Assembly: GCF_000719345.1 (NCBI RefSeq)
Contig: NZ_JOFX01000010.1
Coordinates: 81,517 to 145,516, forward strand
Source of the DNA: Streptomyces sp. NRRL F-2664
GTDB taxonomy: Bacteria; Actinomycetota; Actinomycetes; Streptomycetales; Streptomycetaceae
Length of the DNA stretch: 64,000 nt
Direction: 5' to 3'
In this document: one piece after another, positions 9,000-17,151 of the stretch
Numbering within the stretch: position 1 is the stretch's first letter
How the letters are laid out: every line of letters starts with the position of its first letter
The notes under the pieces: generated by a model
The model's input: the letters and a program-made list of their open reading frames with translations, nothing else
Databases searched by the model: none
What the model was told of the DNA's origin: nothing
Program-made: the position numbers and the translations under genes

Positions 9000-10379
9000 A
9001 TGTCCGCAACCTTGAACGCCGCCGTCGCCACCGCCCCCGCCCCCGCCGCCTGCGCCGAGCCGCTGGCCGTCCTCGGCCGTGACGTCACCGTCCCCCTCGT
9101 CACCGGCGGCGAGGTCACCTACGCGGCCCTCGACTACGCCGCCAGCGCCCCCGCCCTCCAGCGGGTCTGGGACGACGTGGCCGCCTACGCCCCCTACTAC
9201 GGCAGCGTCCACCGCGGCGCCGGATACCTCTCGCAGCTGTCCACCGACCTCTTCGAGCAGAGCCGCGCCACGGTTGCCGCATTCCTGGACTGCCGCCCGA
9301 CCGACCAGGTCGTGTTCACCCGCTCCACCACCGACTCACTGAACCTGCTCGCCGCCGCGCTCCCCGCCGGCTGCCAGGTCTTCGTCTTCGAGACCGAGCA
9401 CCACGCCTCGCTCCTGCCGTGGACGGACGCGCAGGTCACCTACCTCGATGCGCCGCGCACGCCGGACGAGGCCGTCGCCCTCCTGGAGCGGGCACTCAGC
9501 GACCGCGACCCCTACGGCCCGGCGCTCGTGTGCGTCACCGGCGCCTCCAACGTCACCGGCGAGCTGTGGCCGGTGAAGGAACTGGCCGCCGCCGCGCACG
9601 CCCACGGCGCGCGCATCGTGCTGGACGCCGCCCAGCTGGCCCCGCACCACCCCGTCTCCGTGCGCGACCTCGACGTCGACTGGGTCGCCTTCTCCGGCCA
9701 CAAGCTGTACGCGCCCTTCGGCTCGGGCGTCCTCGCCGGCCGTGCCGACTGGCTGCAGCAGGCCGATCCTTACCTGGCGGGCGGCGGGGCCTCCCGCAAG
9801 GTCTCCCGCCGCGAGGACGGCGGCGTCGACGTCGAGTGGCACACCACGGCCGCCCGCCACGAGGCCGGCTCCCCGAACGTCATCGGCGTCCACTCCATCG
9901 CCTCGGCCTGCCGGGCCCTGACCGAGGCGGGCTTCGAGAACCTGGTGGCCCGCGAGCAGCACCTCATCGCGAAGGTCCGCGCAGGCCTGGCGGAGGTCCC
10001 GGCGGTCCGGGTCCTGTCCCTCTTCGGCGACGACGCCCCGCGGGTCGGCGTCATCTCCTTCGTCGTGGACGGCTGGAACAGCTCCCACTTCGCCACCGCG
10101 CTCTCCGCGGAGTACGGGATCGGGGTACGGGACGGCCTGTTCTGCGCGCACCCGCTGGTGCGGACCCTGCTCGGCAGCGAGCCGCAGGCGCAGGGCGAGT
10201 GCGGGGCCCCCGAGGCGGCGCCGGGGGAGCGCTCCCTGAACGCGATCCGCGTCAGCTTCGGCGCGGGCACCCCCGACGAGCATGTGGACCGCTTCGTCGG
10301 CGCGGTCCGGGAACTCGTCGCGGACGGCGCGAAGTGGCAGTACCGCACGGAGGAGGGCCGCTGCGTCCCCCTGCGCTGA
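9000..10379 (+). CDS. Class V aminotransferase / cysteine-desulfurase-like PLP enzyme
   Basis: The 459-residue protein has the NifS/SufS-like fold type I pattern: FTRSTTDSLN near the start of the large domain, TEHHASLLPW, the cofactor-Asp region LDAAQLAPH, and the PLP lysine in FSGHKLYAPFGSG (Lys235). A C-terminal small domain ends near residue 445. It may mobilise sulfur from cysteine or act on another amino acid; exact substrate is not readable. It stands alone, far from suf genes. The SAM-IV riboswitch 230 bp upstream ties its expression to methionine/SAM supply, favouring a sulfur-metabolism role. GGGAGA lies 8 nt before the ATG. Confidence 0.85.
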   Translation: MSATLNAAVATAPAPAACAEPLAVLGRDVTVPLVTGGEVTYAALDYAASAPALQRVWDDVAAYAPYYGSVHRGAGYLSQLSTDLFEQSRATVAAFLDCRPTDQVVFTRSTTDSLNLLAAALPAGCQVFVFETEHHASLLPWTDAQVTYLDAPRTPDEAVALLERALSDRDPYGPALVCVTGASNVTGELWPVKELAAAAHAHGARIVLDAAQLAPHHPVSVRDLDVDWVAFSGHKLYAPFGSGVLAGRADWLQQADPYLAGGGASRKVSRREDGGVDVEWHTTAARHEAGSPNVIGVHSIASACRALTEAGFENLVAREQHLIAKVRAGLAEVPAVRVLSLFGDDAPRVGVISFVVDGWNSSHFATALSAEYGIGVRDGLFCAHPLVRTLLGSEPQAQGECGAPEAAPGERSLNAIRVSFGAGTPDEHVDRFVGAVRELVADGAKWQYRTEEGRCVPLR

Positions 10380-10461
10380 CGGCCCGCGGGTGGCGGCCCC
10401 TGCGCACCGGGTGCGGCCCGGCGCCGCGGCGGGGTGCTCGGCGTTGACGGCCCGGGTTGCC

Positions 10462-10497
10462 TGTGCCGGGTGCGGCCCGCGGGCCGCACCCGGCACA
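10462..10497. terminator. 36-bp perfect palindrome between convergent genes
   Basis: Two 18-bp arms meet without a spacer at 10479/10480. The palindrome sits between the stops of the class V enzyme (+) and the AsnC-like gene (-), so a bidirectional terminator is the simplest reading. A partial copy of the arm (ACCGGGTGCGGCCCG) lies about 60 bp upstream. The rest of the 219-bp gap shows no gene. Confidence 0.7.
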
Positions 10498-10598
10498 CGC
10501 CCCGCGGACAGACCGGGCGGATCCGGGCAGCGTCCCGGGACACCGACGCACCACCGCCGAGCACCCCCGCAGGGGCCGGGGCACGGCCGAAGCCGGCG

Positions 10599-10880
10599 CT
10601 ACGCGTCGAGGCCGATCGCGAACGCCGCCTCCAGGTCGTGCTGGGAGTACGTGCGGAACGCCACGTGCGTGTCCGTCGCCTCGACGCCCGGGATCTTGCT
10701 GATGCGGCCGGGGATGATGTCGGCCAGGTTCTCGTGGCGGTTCACGCGGACCAGCGCGATCAGGTCGTAGGTCCCCGTCACGGAGTAGACCTCGCTGACG
10801 CTGTCCAGCGCGGCGATGGACTCGGCGATCTCGGGGATGCGGTCCACGCTGGTCTTGATGAGCACGATCGCGGTGATCAC
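10599..10880 (-). CDS. Stand-alone Lrp/AsnC ligand-binding (RAM) domain protein
   Basis: The 93 residues make up only the ligand-binding domain of Lrp/AsnC regulators (AIVLIKTSVDRIPE, then VSEVYSVTGTYDLIALVRV and PGVEATDTHVAF). There is no helix-turn-helix. Such proteins bind amino acids and form dimers or octamers, alone or with a full-length partner. The GTG start overlaps the stop of the rhomboid gene upstream by 4 bp, so the two are translated together. No target can be inferred from the sequence. Confidence 0.9.
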   Translation of the reverse strand: MITAIVLIKTSVDRIPEIAESIAALDSVSEVYSVTGTYDLIALVRVNRHENLADIIPGRISKIPGVEATDTHVAFRTYSQHDLEAAFAIGLDA

Positions 10881-11599
10881 GGCTGGCTGTCTCCCTCGGT
10901 GGCCGTCGCTGGTCGACCCACTCTAGTCGTACCCCGATAGCGGGCCCACGCGTAGAGGAAGCCCAGGGAGAAGCCCACCAGGTGGGCCAGATACGCCACT
11001 CCCGGCCCGCTCTGCGCGCGCTGCGCGGCCACCCCCTGCAGGGCGAACCAGAACAGCAGCACCAGCCACGCCGGGAACCGCAGCGGCAGGAAGAAGAGGA
11101 AGGGGAACAGGCTCGTCACCCTCGCCCGCGGCAGCAGGTAGAGGAACGCCCCCAGTACGGCCGAGATCGCCCCGGACGCGCCCACCAGGGTCTGCGCGGA
11201 CTCCGCGTTGGCCGCCGCGTACGCCGCCAGCGCCAGGTAGCCCGTACAGAGGTAGAAGACGAGGAACGCCGGACGGCCCATCCGCTCCTCGGCCATCGCG
11301 CCGAAGACGAAGAGGAAGAGCATGTTGCCGAGCAGGTGCAGCCAGCTGCCGTGCACGAACAGCGCGGTGAGCGGCGTCAGCCAGGCGCGGGGCGTGCGGG
11401 TGAAGAGCTCGTCGGGGACCACGCCCCACCGCCGGAAGTACGCGGTGCCGGCGCCGATGAGCTCGTCGCCGGTCCCGTAGGCCGGGTTGAGCCCCGATGC
11501 GGGGCCGAGGACGAACACCACGGCGCAGCCCGCGATCAGCGCGTGGGTGACCACCGGTCCCCGGGCGGCCTCGCGCACGGCCTGCCACCTTACGATCAT
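10877..11599 (-). CDS. Rhomboid-family intramembrane serine protease
   Basis: The protein is about 240 residues with six membrane helices. Rhomboid hallmarks are HGSWLHLLGN (83-92), the catalytic serine in GASG (Ser142) and the catalytic histidine in YLAHLVGF (His206). It cleaves membrane proteins inside the bilayer; its substrate is unknown. The ATG at 11599 is chosen because the sequence is protein-like from there on; an in-frame ATG at 11611 is possible and neither has a clear Shine-Dalgarno sequence. It is co-transcribed with the AsnC-like gene downstream (GTGA overlap). Confidence 0.88.
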   Translation of the reverse strand: MIVRWQAVREAARGPVVTHALIAGCAVVFVLGPASGLNPAYGTGDELIGAGTAYFRRWGVVPDELFTRTPRAWLTPLTALFVHGSWLHLLGNMLFLFVFGAMAEERMGRPAFLVFYLCTGYLALAAYAAANAESAQTLVGASGAISAVLGAFLYLLPRARVTSLFPFLFFLPLRFPAWLVLLFWFALQGVAAQRAQSGPGVAYLAHLVGFSLGFLYAWARYRGTTRVGRPATATEGDSQP

Positions 11600-11734
11600 G
11601 TGACAGAGCATGACGCAACGTGCCCCACCTGAAGCGGTGGCAGGCCGTAGGGTTACGAGCTGCGGTCCCCAGGCCGACACGGACGGCCGAACGACCGGTT
11701 TAATTGAATGAGCTACGAAGGAGTGAGCAGCCCG

Positions 11735-11974
11735 ATGACGGTTCCTCTGCCGACCGACACCACGCGGTGGCGCTGCACCTTGTGCGGCAACCTCACGCGC
11801 TTCGACGTCACCCGTTCGTCGAAGGTCGTCGAGTACGTCCACCTGGACCTCGCCGGGGAGCCCAAGGTCGAGGAGCGCGAGGTGGTCAATGAGACCATCG
11901 AGTCGGTCCGCTGCCGCTGGTGCAACGCGGTGGACCAGATCGAGCTCGTGGACAGGCCGGGCGCGGACTCCTGA
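11735..11974 (+). CDS. Small zinc-ribbon protein
   Basis: The 79-residue cytosolic protein has two CxxC knuckles (CTLCGN and CRWCNA) about 43 residues apart, a zinc-ribbon arrangement. The basic and acidic strands between them resemble small actinobacterial zinc-ribbon proteins of unknown role. The ATG at 11735 follows AAGGAG by 12 nt; an in-frame ATG at 11708 would add nine residues. The gene precedes the NYN-domain gene by 46 bp on the same strand, so co-expression is likely. Confidence 0.75.
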   Translation: MTVPLPTDTTRWRCTLCGNLTRFDVTRSSKVVEYVHLDLAGEPKVEEREVVNETIESVRCRWCNAVDQIELVDRPGADS

Positions 11975-12020
11975 CGGAGCCCCGTCCGCAGGCAGACCAT
12001 CACGGTAGGGGTGACGGATT

Positions 12021-13382
12021 GTGGAGCCAGCAAGCGGCGCCGGGCCGGCCGACGCGGCCGGCGACGCCGCGGAGGCGCTCGACCGCCCGCTGCCGGAAGG
12101 CGTGCGGCGCCGGGTCGTCGCGCTCGTCTCGGACGCCTTCGGCGCGCTGACGGTCGCCGACCTGCCGGCGCAGCTGCGCCAGTACGCCCGTTTCACCCCG
12201 ACCCGGCGCGCCAAGTTCGCGGGCAACGCCATGGCCGCGGCGGTCGAGACCGACCCGGTGTTCCGCAGCAGGGTCGCGGAGAAGCTGCGCGAGGCGCAGG
12301 CGGACCTGGCGAACGCGCTGGAGGCGGGTGCGCCGCCGGCCGCCGCGGATCCGCTGGACGTGGCGGCGGCCGCCTTCGTCCTGCGGCCCGCGGGCTGGGT
12401 CAAGCTGGTGGCCGCCGCGGGGGAGGAGGCGCAGCGCGCCGATGCCGAGCGGGTCGGCGAGGAGACCCGGCGCGAGCTGGAGCGCCTGCGCGAGGAGCTG
12501 GAACAGGTACGGGAGCTGCAGCGCACGGGCGGTGAGCAGGTACGCGCTGAGCTGGAGGCGGCGCGGAAGGACGCGGAATCGCTTCAGCGCCGGCTGCGCA
12601 GCGCCCTGAGCGACGTGAAGCGGGGCGAGGCGGCCCTGCGCAAGGTGACCGCCGAGATCGACGGGATCCGCGGGGAGGCCGCGGCGCGGGTGGCGGCCGC
12701 CGAGAGCGAGTCGCGGCGGCTGAAGTCCCGTCTGGCGGAGGTGGAGACGGCGCTGGAGACCTCGCGCAGGGCCACCCGTGAGGGGCGCAGCATCGAGGAC
12801 ATGCGGCTGCGGCTGCTGCTGGACACCGTGCTCGACGCGGCGCAGGGGCTGCGCCGGGAGCTGGCGCTGCCGCCGGTGAACACCCGCCCGGCGGACACGG
12901 TGGACGCGGTGGAGCCGGGGCGGATGACGCCGAAGGACATCGCGGCGCGGGCCCTGTCGGAGACCGATCCGGCGCTGCTGGACCAGTTGTTGGCGCTGCC
13001 GCAGGCCCATCTGGTGGTCGACGGCTACAACGTGACCAAGACGGGCTATCCGACGATGCCGCTGGAGAAGCAGCGGCTGCGGCTGCTGGGCGGGCTGTCG
13101 ATGCTGGCCGCGCAGACGGGTGCGGAGATGACCTGCGTCTTCGACGGCGCCGAGCTGGCGGCCCCGGTGCTGCTGGCGCCGCCGCGCGGGGTGCGGGTGC
13201 TGTTCTCCAAGGCGGGTGTGACGGCGGACGAGCTGATCCGGCAGCTGGTGCGGGCGGAGCCGCCCGGCCGGCCGGTGGTCGTGGTCTCCACGGACCGCGA
13301 GGTCGCCGACGGTGTGGCCAAGGCCGGAGCCCGGCCCGTAGCATCCGCTTTGTTGCTGAAGCGGCTTTCGCGCGTTTCCTAA
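12021..13382 (+). CDS. NYN-domain (YacP-like) RNA-binding/nuclease protein with coiled coil
   Basis: The 453-residue protein starts with a helical region. A long charged coiled coil follows (about 135-275, rich in EELE, RRLRSAL and ESRRLKSRL). The C-terminal YacP/NYN PIN-like domain begins at HLVVDGYNVTKTGYP (about 332) and contains CVFDGAE and VVVSTDREVAD, the acidic residues expected of a metal-dependent ribonuclease. The Bacillus YacP relative (Rae1) cuts mRNA on the ribosome; that function is inferred here from the domain only. The GTG start follows a weak GGGGTGA. Confidence 0.85.
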   Translation: MEPASGAGPADAAGDAAEALDRPLPEGVRRRVVALVSDAFGALTVADLPAQLRQYARFTPTRRAKFAGNAMAAAVETDPVFRSRVAEKLREAQADLANALEAGAPPAAADPLDVAAAAFVLRPAGWVKLVAAAGEEAQRADAERVGEETRRELERLREELEQVRELQRTGGEQVRAELEAARKDAESLQRRLRSALSDVKRGEAALRKVTAEIDGIRGEAAARVAAAESESRRLKSRLAEVETALETSRRATREGRSIEDMRLRLLLDTVLDAAQGLRRELALPPVNTRPADTVDAVEPGRMTPKDIAARALSETDPALLDQLLALPQAHLVVDGYNVTKTGYPTMPLEKQRLRLLGGLSMLAAQTGAEMTCVFDGAELAAPVLLAPPRGVRVLFSKAGVTADELIRQLVRAEPPGRPVVVVSTDREVADGVAKAGARPVASALLLKRLSRVS

Positions 13383-13503
13383 CTCCCGTTCCACATGTCC
13401 GAATTGGTGGGTCGCGGGGAGGACGCACCGTCAAGTGCCCGGCACAGAGCGTGCGCTGAAGGTAAAGAACCTGGTCGGGGGCGGAGTTTTTTCCCGGCAG
13501 GAT

Positions 13504-13534
13504 TTGAACTGATCACAGCTGGGTCACTAGGGTC
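13504..13534 (+). promoter_or_regulatory. Possible promoter of the first NlpC/P60 gene
   Basis: TTGAAC (13504-13509) and TAGGGT (13529-13534) are 19 bp apart, close to the Streptomyces vegetative consensus. A leader of about 95 nt would follow. I looked in this 253-bp gap for a ydaO-type c-di-AMP element, common before such genes, and did not find its core. Confidence 0.35.
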
Positions 13535-13635
13535 TGCTCAAACCTTCGTGCGGTGGATCACTCATTCGGGGTGGCAGCGAAGGTGCTGCCGAGTTGCGTT
13601 CTTCGGCGGCTCTAAGGAAGAAGGAGCTCGCCTTC

Positions 13636-14664
13636 GTGGCGTCCCACCGTCGACCCAAGCAGCCGACCCGCGCTCGTGTGACCGTGCTCACCTCGGTCGC
13701 GGCCGCGGCCGTCGCCCTGACCGCGCAGAGCGCCTCCGCCGCTCCGGCGAAGCCGAGCAAGGACGAGGTCAAGAGCCAGGTCGACGCCCTCTACGAAGAG
13801 GCGGAGCAGGCCACCGAGAAGTTCAACGGGGCCAAGGAGCGGCAGGCGACGCTCGAGAAGGAGATCGGGCAGATCCAGGACCAGGTCGCGCGCGGGCAGG
13901 GGGAGCTCAACGACCTCCGCAGCGCCCTCGGTTCGATGGCGAGCGCCCAATACCGCAACGGCGGCATAGACCCGTCCCTCGCCCTCCTCCTCTCCGAGGA
14001 CCCCGACAGCTACCTCGACAAGGCCTCCACCCTGGAGCACCTGAGCGGCAAGCAGGTCGAAGCGGTCCAGAAGATCCAGGCGAAGCAGCGCACGCTCGCG
14101 CAGCAGCGCCAGGAGGCGTCGGGCAAGCTCGCCGACCTCGACGCCACCCGCAAGGAGCTCGCCGAGAAGAAGAAGGTCTCCTCCGAGAAGCTCGCCGCCG
14201 CCCAGGCCATCCTCAACACCCTCACGGCGCAGGAGCGTGCCGCGCTGAAGGACGAGGAGACGCGGGCCAGCCGCGCCGACGGCCAGCGCGTCGAACTCGG
14301 CGACGTCAAGGCCTCCGGTCGTGCCGGTGCCGCCCTCGCGGCCGCCAAGACCAAGGTCGGCAGCGCGTACATCTCGGGCCACGAGGGCCCCAACTCCTTC
14401 GACTGCTCCGGGCTGACGCAGTGGGCGTACAAGCAGGCCAACGTCAGCATCAGCCGCGTGACCTACACCCAGGCGAACGACGGCACGCGCATCAGCCGCA
14501 GCCAGCTGCAGCCCGGTGACCTGGTCTTCTTCTACGGGGACCTGCACCACGTCGGCCTGTACGCCGGCAACAACATGACGCTGCACGCCTCCAACCCGCG
14601 CGGCGGCGTCAAGTACGAGTCGATGGACAACATGCCGTTCCAGTTCGGTGTCCGCATCGGCTGA
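13636..14664 (+). CDS. Secreted NlpC/P60 peptidoglycan endopeptidase (copy 1)
   Basis: The protein has 342 residues. A basic N-terminus (ASHRRPKQPTRAR) and hydrophobic stretch ending in AQSASAAP form a signal peptide. A long coiled coil (about 45-215) precedes the NlpC/P60 domain with catalytic Cys257 (DCSGLTQW) and His residues in LHHVGLYAG and LHASNP. RipA-type enzymes of this plan cleave the stem peptide of peptidoglycan during growth and division. GTG 13636 follows AAGGAG by 9 nt and begins the signal peptide, so the upstream in-frame start is rejected. A paralogue follows directly. Confidence 0.92.
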   Translation: MASHRRPKQPTRARVTVLTSVAAAAVALTAQSASAAPAKPSKDEVKSQVDALYEEAEQATEKFNGAKERQATLEKEIGQIQDQVARGQGELNDLRSALGSMASAQYRNGGIDPSLALLLSEDPDSYLDKASTLEHLSGKQVEAVQKIQAKQRTLAQQRQEASGKLADLDATRKELAEKKKVSSEKLAAAQAILNTLTAQERAALKDEETRASRADGQRVELGDVKASGRAGAALAAAKTKVGSAYISGHEGPNSFDCSGLTQWAYKQANVSISRVTYTQANDGTRISRSQLQPGDLVFFYGDLHHVGLYAGNNMTLHASNPRGGVKYESMDNMPFQFGVRIG

Positions 14665-14714
14665 CGCGCCGCCACCGCCCATCCGGGCGAATTCCACGGC
14701 TCCGCTCCGACCCC

Positions 14715-14750
14715 ACGCCCCGCCGGTGACCTGCGTCTCCGGTGGGGCGT
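14715..14750 (+). terminator. Terminator between the NlpC/P60 paralogues
   Basis: A 12-bp stem (14715-14726 with 14739-14750) has one G-T wobble pair and a 12-nt loop, 50 bp after the first gene. Confidence 0.65.
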
Positions 14751-14883
14751 CGGCGTGTGCGCCCTCCCGCGGTCGTTGGTCGGCGCGTGGACGCACGGCT
14801 ACTGTCTGCCAGCGCGGAACCCGGCACACGGCCGCCCACGGGGGGCGGACCCGGGACCCGCTCGGCGGAAGGGAACGGTGCAC

Positions 14884-15948
14884 GTGGCGTCACATCGTCG
14901 GCCCGGGCTCGGCGGCCTCGACCGGAACGCGAAGGTCACCGTCCTCACCGCAGCCGCGGCCACCGCCGCGGTCGCCATGGCGGGGGCACCCGCGACCGCG
15001 GCCCCCGGCCTCCCGCACGAGCCCGGAGGCGGCGCGAGATCCGGTGTCAGCGCCCAGGTCGACCGGCTCTTCGAGGAGGCCGAGCAGGCCACCGAGCACT
15101 TCAACGAGGCCGGCGAGAAGGCCGCCCGGCTCCGCACCGAGGTCAACCGGGCCCAGGATGCGGTGGCGCGGGGCCAGGAGCGCATCAACACCATGCGCGG
15201 CGTCCTCGGCACCTTCGCCGGCGCCCAGTACCGCAGCGGCGGCATCGACCCCGCCGTCGGCCTGATGCTCGCCGAGGACCCCGACGCCTACCTGGCGCAG
15301 GCCGCCGCTCTCGACCGGCTGACCGAGCGTCAGGCCCACCAGCTCCACGAACTGCGCCAGGAACAGCGGCGGCTCGGCCAGGTGCGGGCGGAGGCCTCCC
15401 GCAAACTCGCCGAACTCGACGCCCTGCGCTCCGACGTCGCCCGCCACAAGCGCTCCGTCACGGCGAAGCTCGCCGCGGCCCAACGGCTCCTGGACTCCAT
15501 GGCGTCCGAGGAACGGGCCGACTTCGAGCGCTCCTCGCGCTCCGGCGGCCGCCACGAGTCGCTGCCCGACCTCGGCCCCCTGGACGCCGGCGGCGCGCCC
15601 TCCGGCCGCGCCGCGGCCGCCGTGAGGGCAGCCCGGGCAGCCGTCGGCCGCCCGTACGTGTGGGGCTCCACGGGCCCCTCCGGCTTCGACTGCTCCGGGC
15701 TGATGGTCTGGTCCTACCGGCAGGCGGGCGTCTCCCTGCCGCGCACCTCGCAGGCCCAGCGGCACGCCGGGCGCCAGGTACCGCTGTCGCAGGCCCGGCC
15801 CGGCGACCTGGTGACGTACCGCTCCGACGCCAGCCACGTCGGCATGTACGTCGGCAACGGCCAAGTGGTCCACGCGCCCTACCCCGGCGCCCGGGTGCGC
15901 TACGACCCGGTCGGGATGATGCCGGTCTCGGCGGTCACCCGCCCCTGA
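14884..15948 (+). CDS. Secreted NlpC/P60 peptidoglycan endopeptidase (copy 2)
   Basis: The 354-residue protein is a tandem paralogue of the gene before it, with the same start (ASHRRPG), signal peptide (ending near PATAAPG), coiled coil (EEAEQATEHFNEA, QYRSGGIDPAVGLMLAEDPDAYL) and catalytic Cys270 in DCSGLMVW. His residues are in ASHVGMYVG and VVHAPYPG. The linker before the catalytic domain differs from copy 1, so substrate or location may have diverged. GTG 14884 is chosen because AAGGGA lies 9 nt upstream and it matches the paralogue's start. Confidence 0.92.
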   Translation: MASHRRPGLGGLDRNAKVTVLTAAAATAAVAMAGAPATAAPGLPHEPGGGARSGVSAQVDRLFEEAEQATEHFNEAGEKAARLRTEVNRAQDAVARGQERINTMRGVLGTFAGAQYRSGGIDPAVGLMLAEDPDAYLAQAAALDRLTERQAHQLHELRQEQRRLGQVRAEASRKLAELDALRSDVARHKRSVTAKLAAAQRLLDSMASEERADFERSSRSGGRHESLPDLGPLDAGGAPSGRAAAAVRAARAAVGRPYVWGSTGPSGFDCSGLMVWSYRQAGVSLPRTSQAQRHAGRQVPLSQARPGDLVTYRSDASHVGMYVGNGQVVHAPYPGARVRYDPVGMMPVSAVTRP

Positions 15949-15994
15949 CCCCCGGCGGGCACCCCGCCGCGGGCGTCCTGCGTACGATCGGCGG

Positions 15995-17131
15995 ATGTTC
16001 CGCCTCCGCCGTCCGTCGCCCGTCCGGCCCCTCGGGCCGGTGGTCCTGCTGTGGGCGCTGCTCGCCGGATGCGGCCCGCTGCCGGGCGCCGGCGGTGCCG
16101 ACCCGGCCGAGCAGGACGTCCGCCGGGCCGTCGCCGAGTGGTCGCGGGAGACGCCCGAGCCGCTCACCGGGATCCCGTTCGCCGACCGCACGTACGAGGT
16201 CGCCTCGGTGCGGCGCGACGGCGAGCGGGCCCGCGTACGGGCGCGGCTGCGCTACCGGCTGGCCGGCTACGACACCGCTCCCGAGGAGTCGGCCCGTGAG
16301 CTTGATCTGCTCCGGGAGGCCGGCGGCTGGCGGGTGGGCGCCGACCGGCCCGCACCGGGGGCCCTGCCGCAGCTGTGGGACCTGGGCCCGGTCGCGGTGG
16401 CCACCGGCAGCCGCTCCCTCGTCCTCGGTGCTTCCGGGCAGGACGCCGGGACACTGCGGGAGATCGCCGCCGAGGCCGACCGGGCGGTGCCGGCCGCGAG
16501 CGAGGCCTGGCCCGGAGCGTGGGCGGGGCGGGTCGTCGTGCTCGTGCCGGGCTCCCTCGACGCGATGGCGCGGCTGCTCGGCCGCCCCGCCGACACCTAC
16601 CGGGGGCTGGGCGCGGTCACGACGGGCCGGGTCGGCGCGGGACCGGCCCCCGCGGACCGGGTCGTCGTCAATCCGGAGGGGTACGCCGCGCTGGGCGCGC
16701 AGGGCCGGCGGATCATCCTGACCCACGAGGTCACGCACGTGGCCACCCGCGCGGCGACGACCGCCACCACCCCGGCGTGGCTCTCCGAGGGCTTCGCGGA
16801 CTGGGCGGCGTACCGGGAGGCCTCCACGACGCCCGCACAGGCCGCCCCCGCGCTCGCCCGGGCGGTACGCAGCGGCGCGCTGCCGGGCGCGCTGCCCCGG
16901 CCGGAGGACTTCGCCTTCGGCGGCGACCCCGAGGCGGCGTCCCGGGCGTACGAGGGTGCCTGGCTGGCCTGCCGGCTGATCGCGGCGAAGTGGGGCGAGG
17001 AAGCCCTTGCGGAGCTGTACGGGCGGGCGGGCCGCGAGCCGCTGGAGACCGCGCTGCGGGAGACCCTCGGAGTGGACGCCGCGGGGCTGGCGGAGGCCTG
17101 GCGGGAGTCCCTTCGCGAGGAGCTGGGCTGA
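15995..17131 (+). CDS. Lipoprotein with HExxH metallopeptidase-like (peptidase MA) domain
   Basis: The 378-residue protein begins with a lipoprotein signal (WALLAGC, Cys near 27). A regulatory-type N-terminal half follows, then HEVTH (244-248) and WLSEGFADWAAY about 20 residues later. This is the zinc-binding and third-ligand pattern of gluzincin/peptidase MA families. It should face the cell wall, consistent with the adjacent NlpC/P60 genes. TACGAT (15983-15988) lies 6 bp before the ATG, suggesting a leaderless transcript. Substrate is unknown. It is followed by the mannosyltransferase gene after 20 bp. Confidence 0.82.
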   Translation: MFRLRRPSPVRPLGPVVLLWALLAGCGPLPGAGGADPAEQDVRRAVAEWSRETPEPLTGIPFADRTYEVASVRRDGERARVRARLRYRLAGYDTAPEESARELDLLREAGGWRVGADRPAPGALPQLWDLGPVAVATGSRSLVLGASGQDAGTLREIAAEADRAVPAASEAWPGAWAGRVVVLVPGSLDAMARLLGRPADTYRGLGAVTTGRVGAGPAPADRVVVNPEGYAALGAQGRRIILTHEVTHVATRAATTATTPAWLSEGFADWAAYREASTTPAQAAPALARAVRSGALPGALPRPEDFAFGGDPEAASRAYEGAWLACRLIAAKWGEEALAELYGRAGREPLETALRETLGVDAAGLAEAWRESLREELG

Positions 17132-17151
17132 GCGGGTACTGTCGGCAGGCG

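Noticed and set aside
13383..13593. Possible c-di-AMP (ydaO) riboswitch before the NlpC/P60 gene
   Set aside because: Expected from the gene type, but I could not find the conserved core; a covariance search would be decisive.
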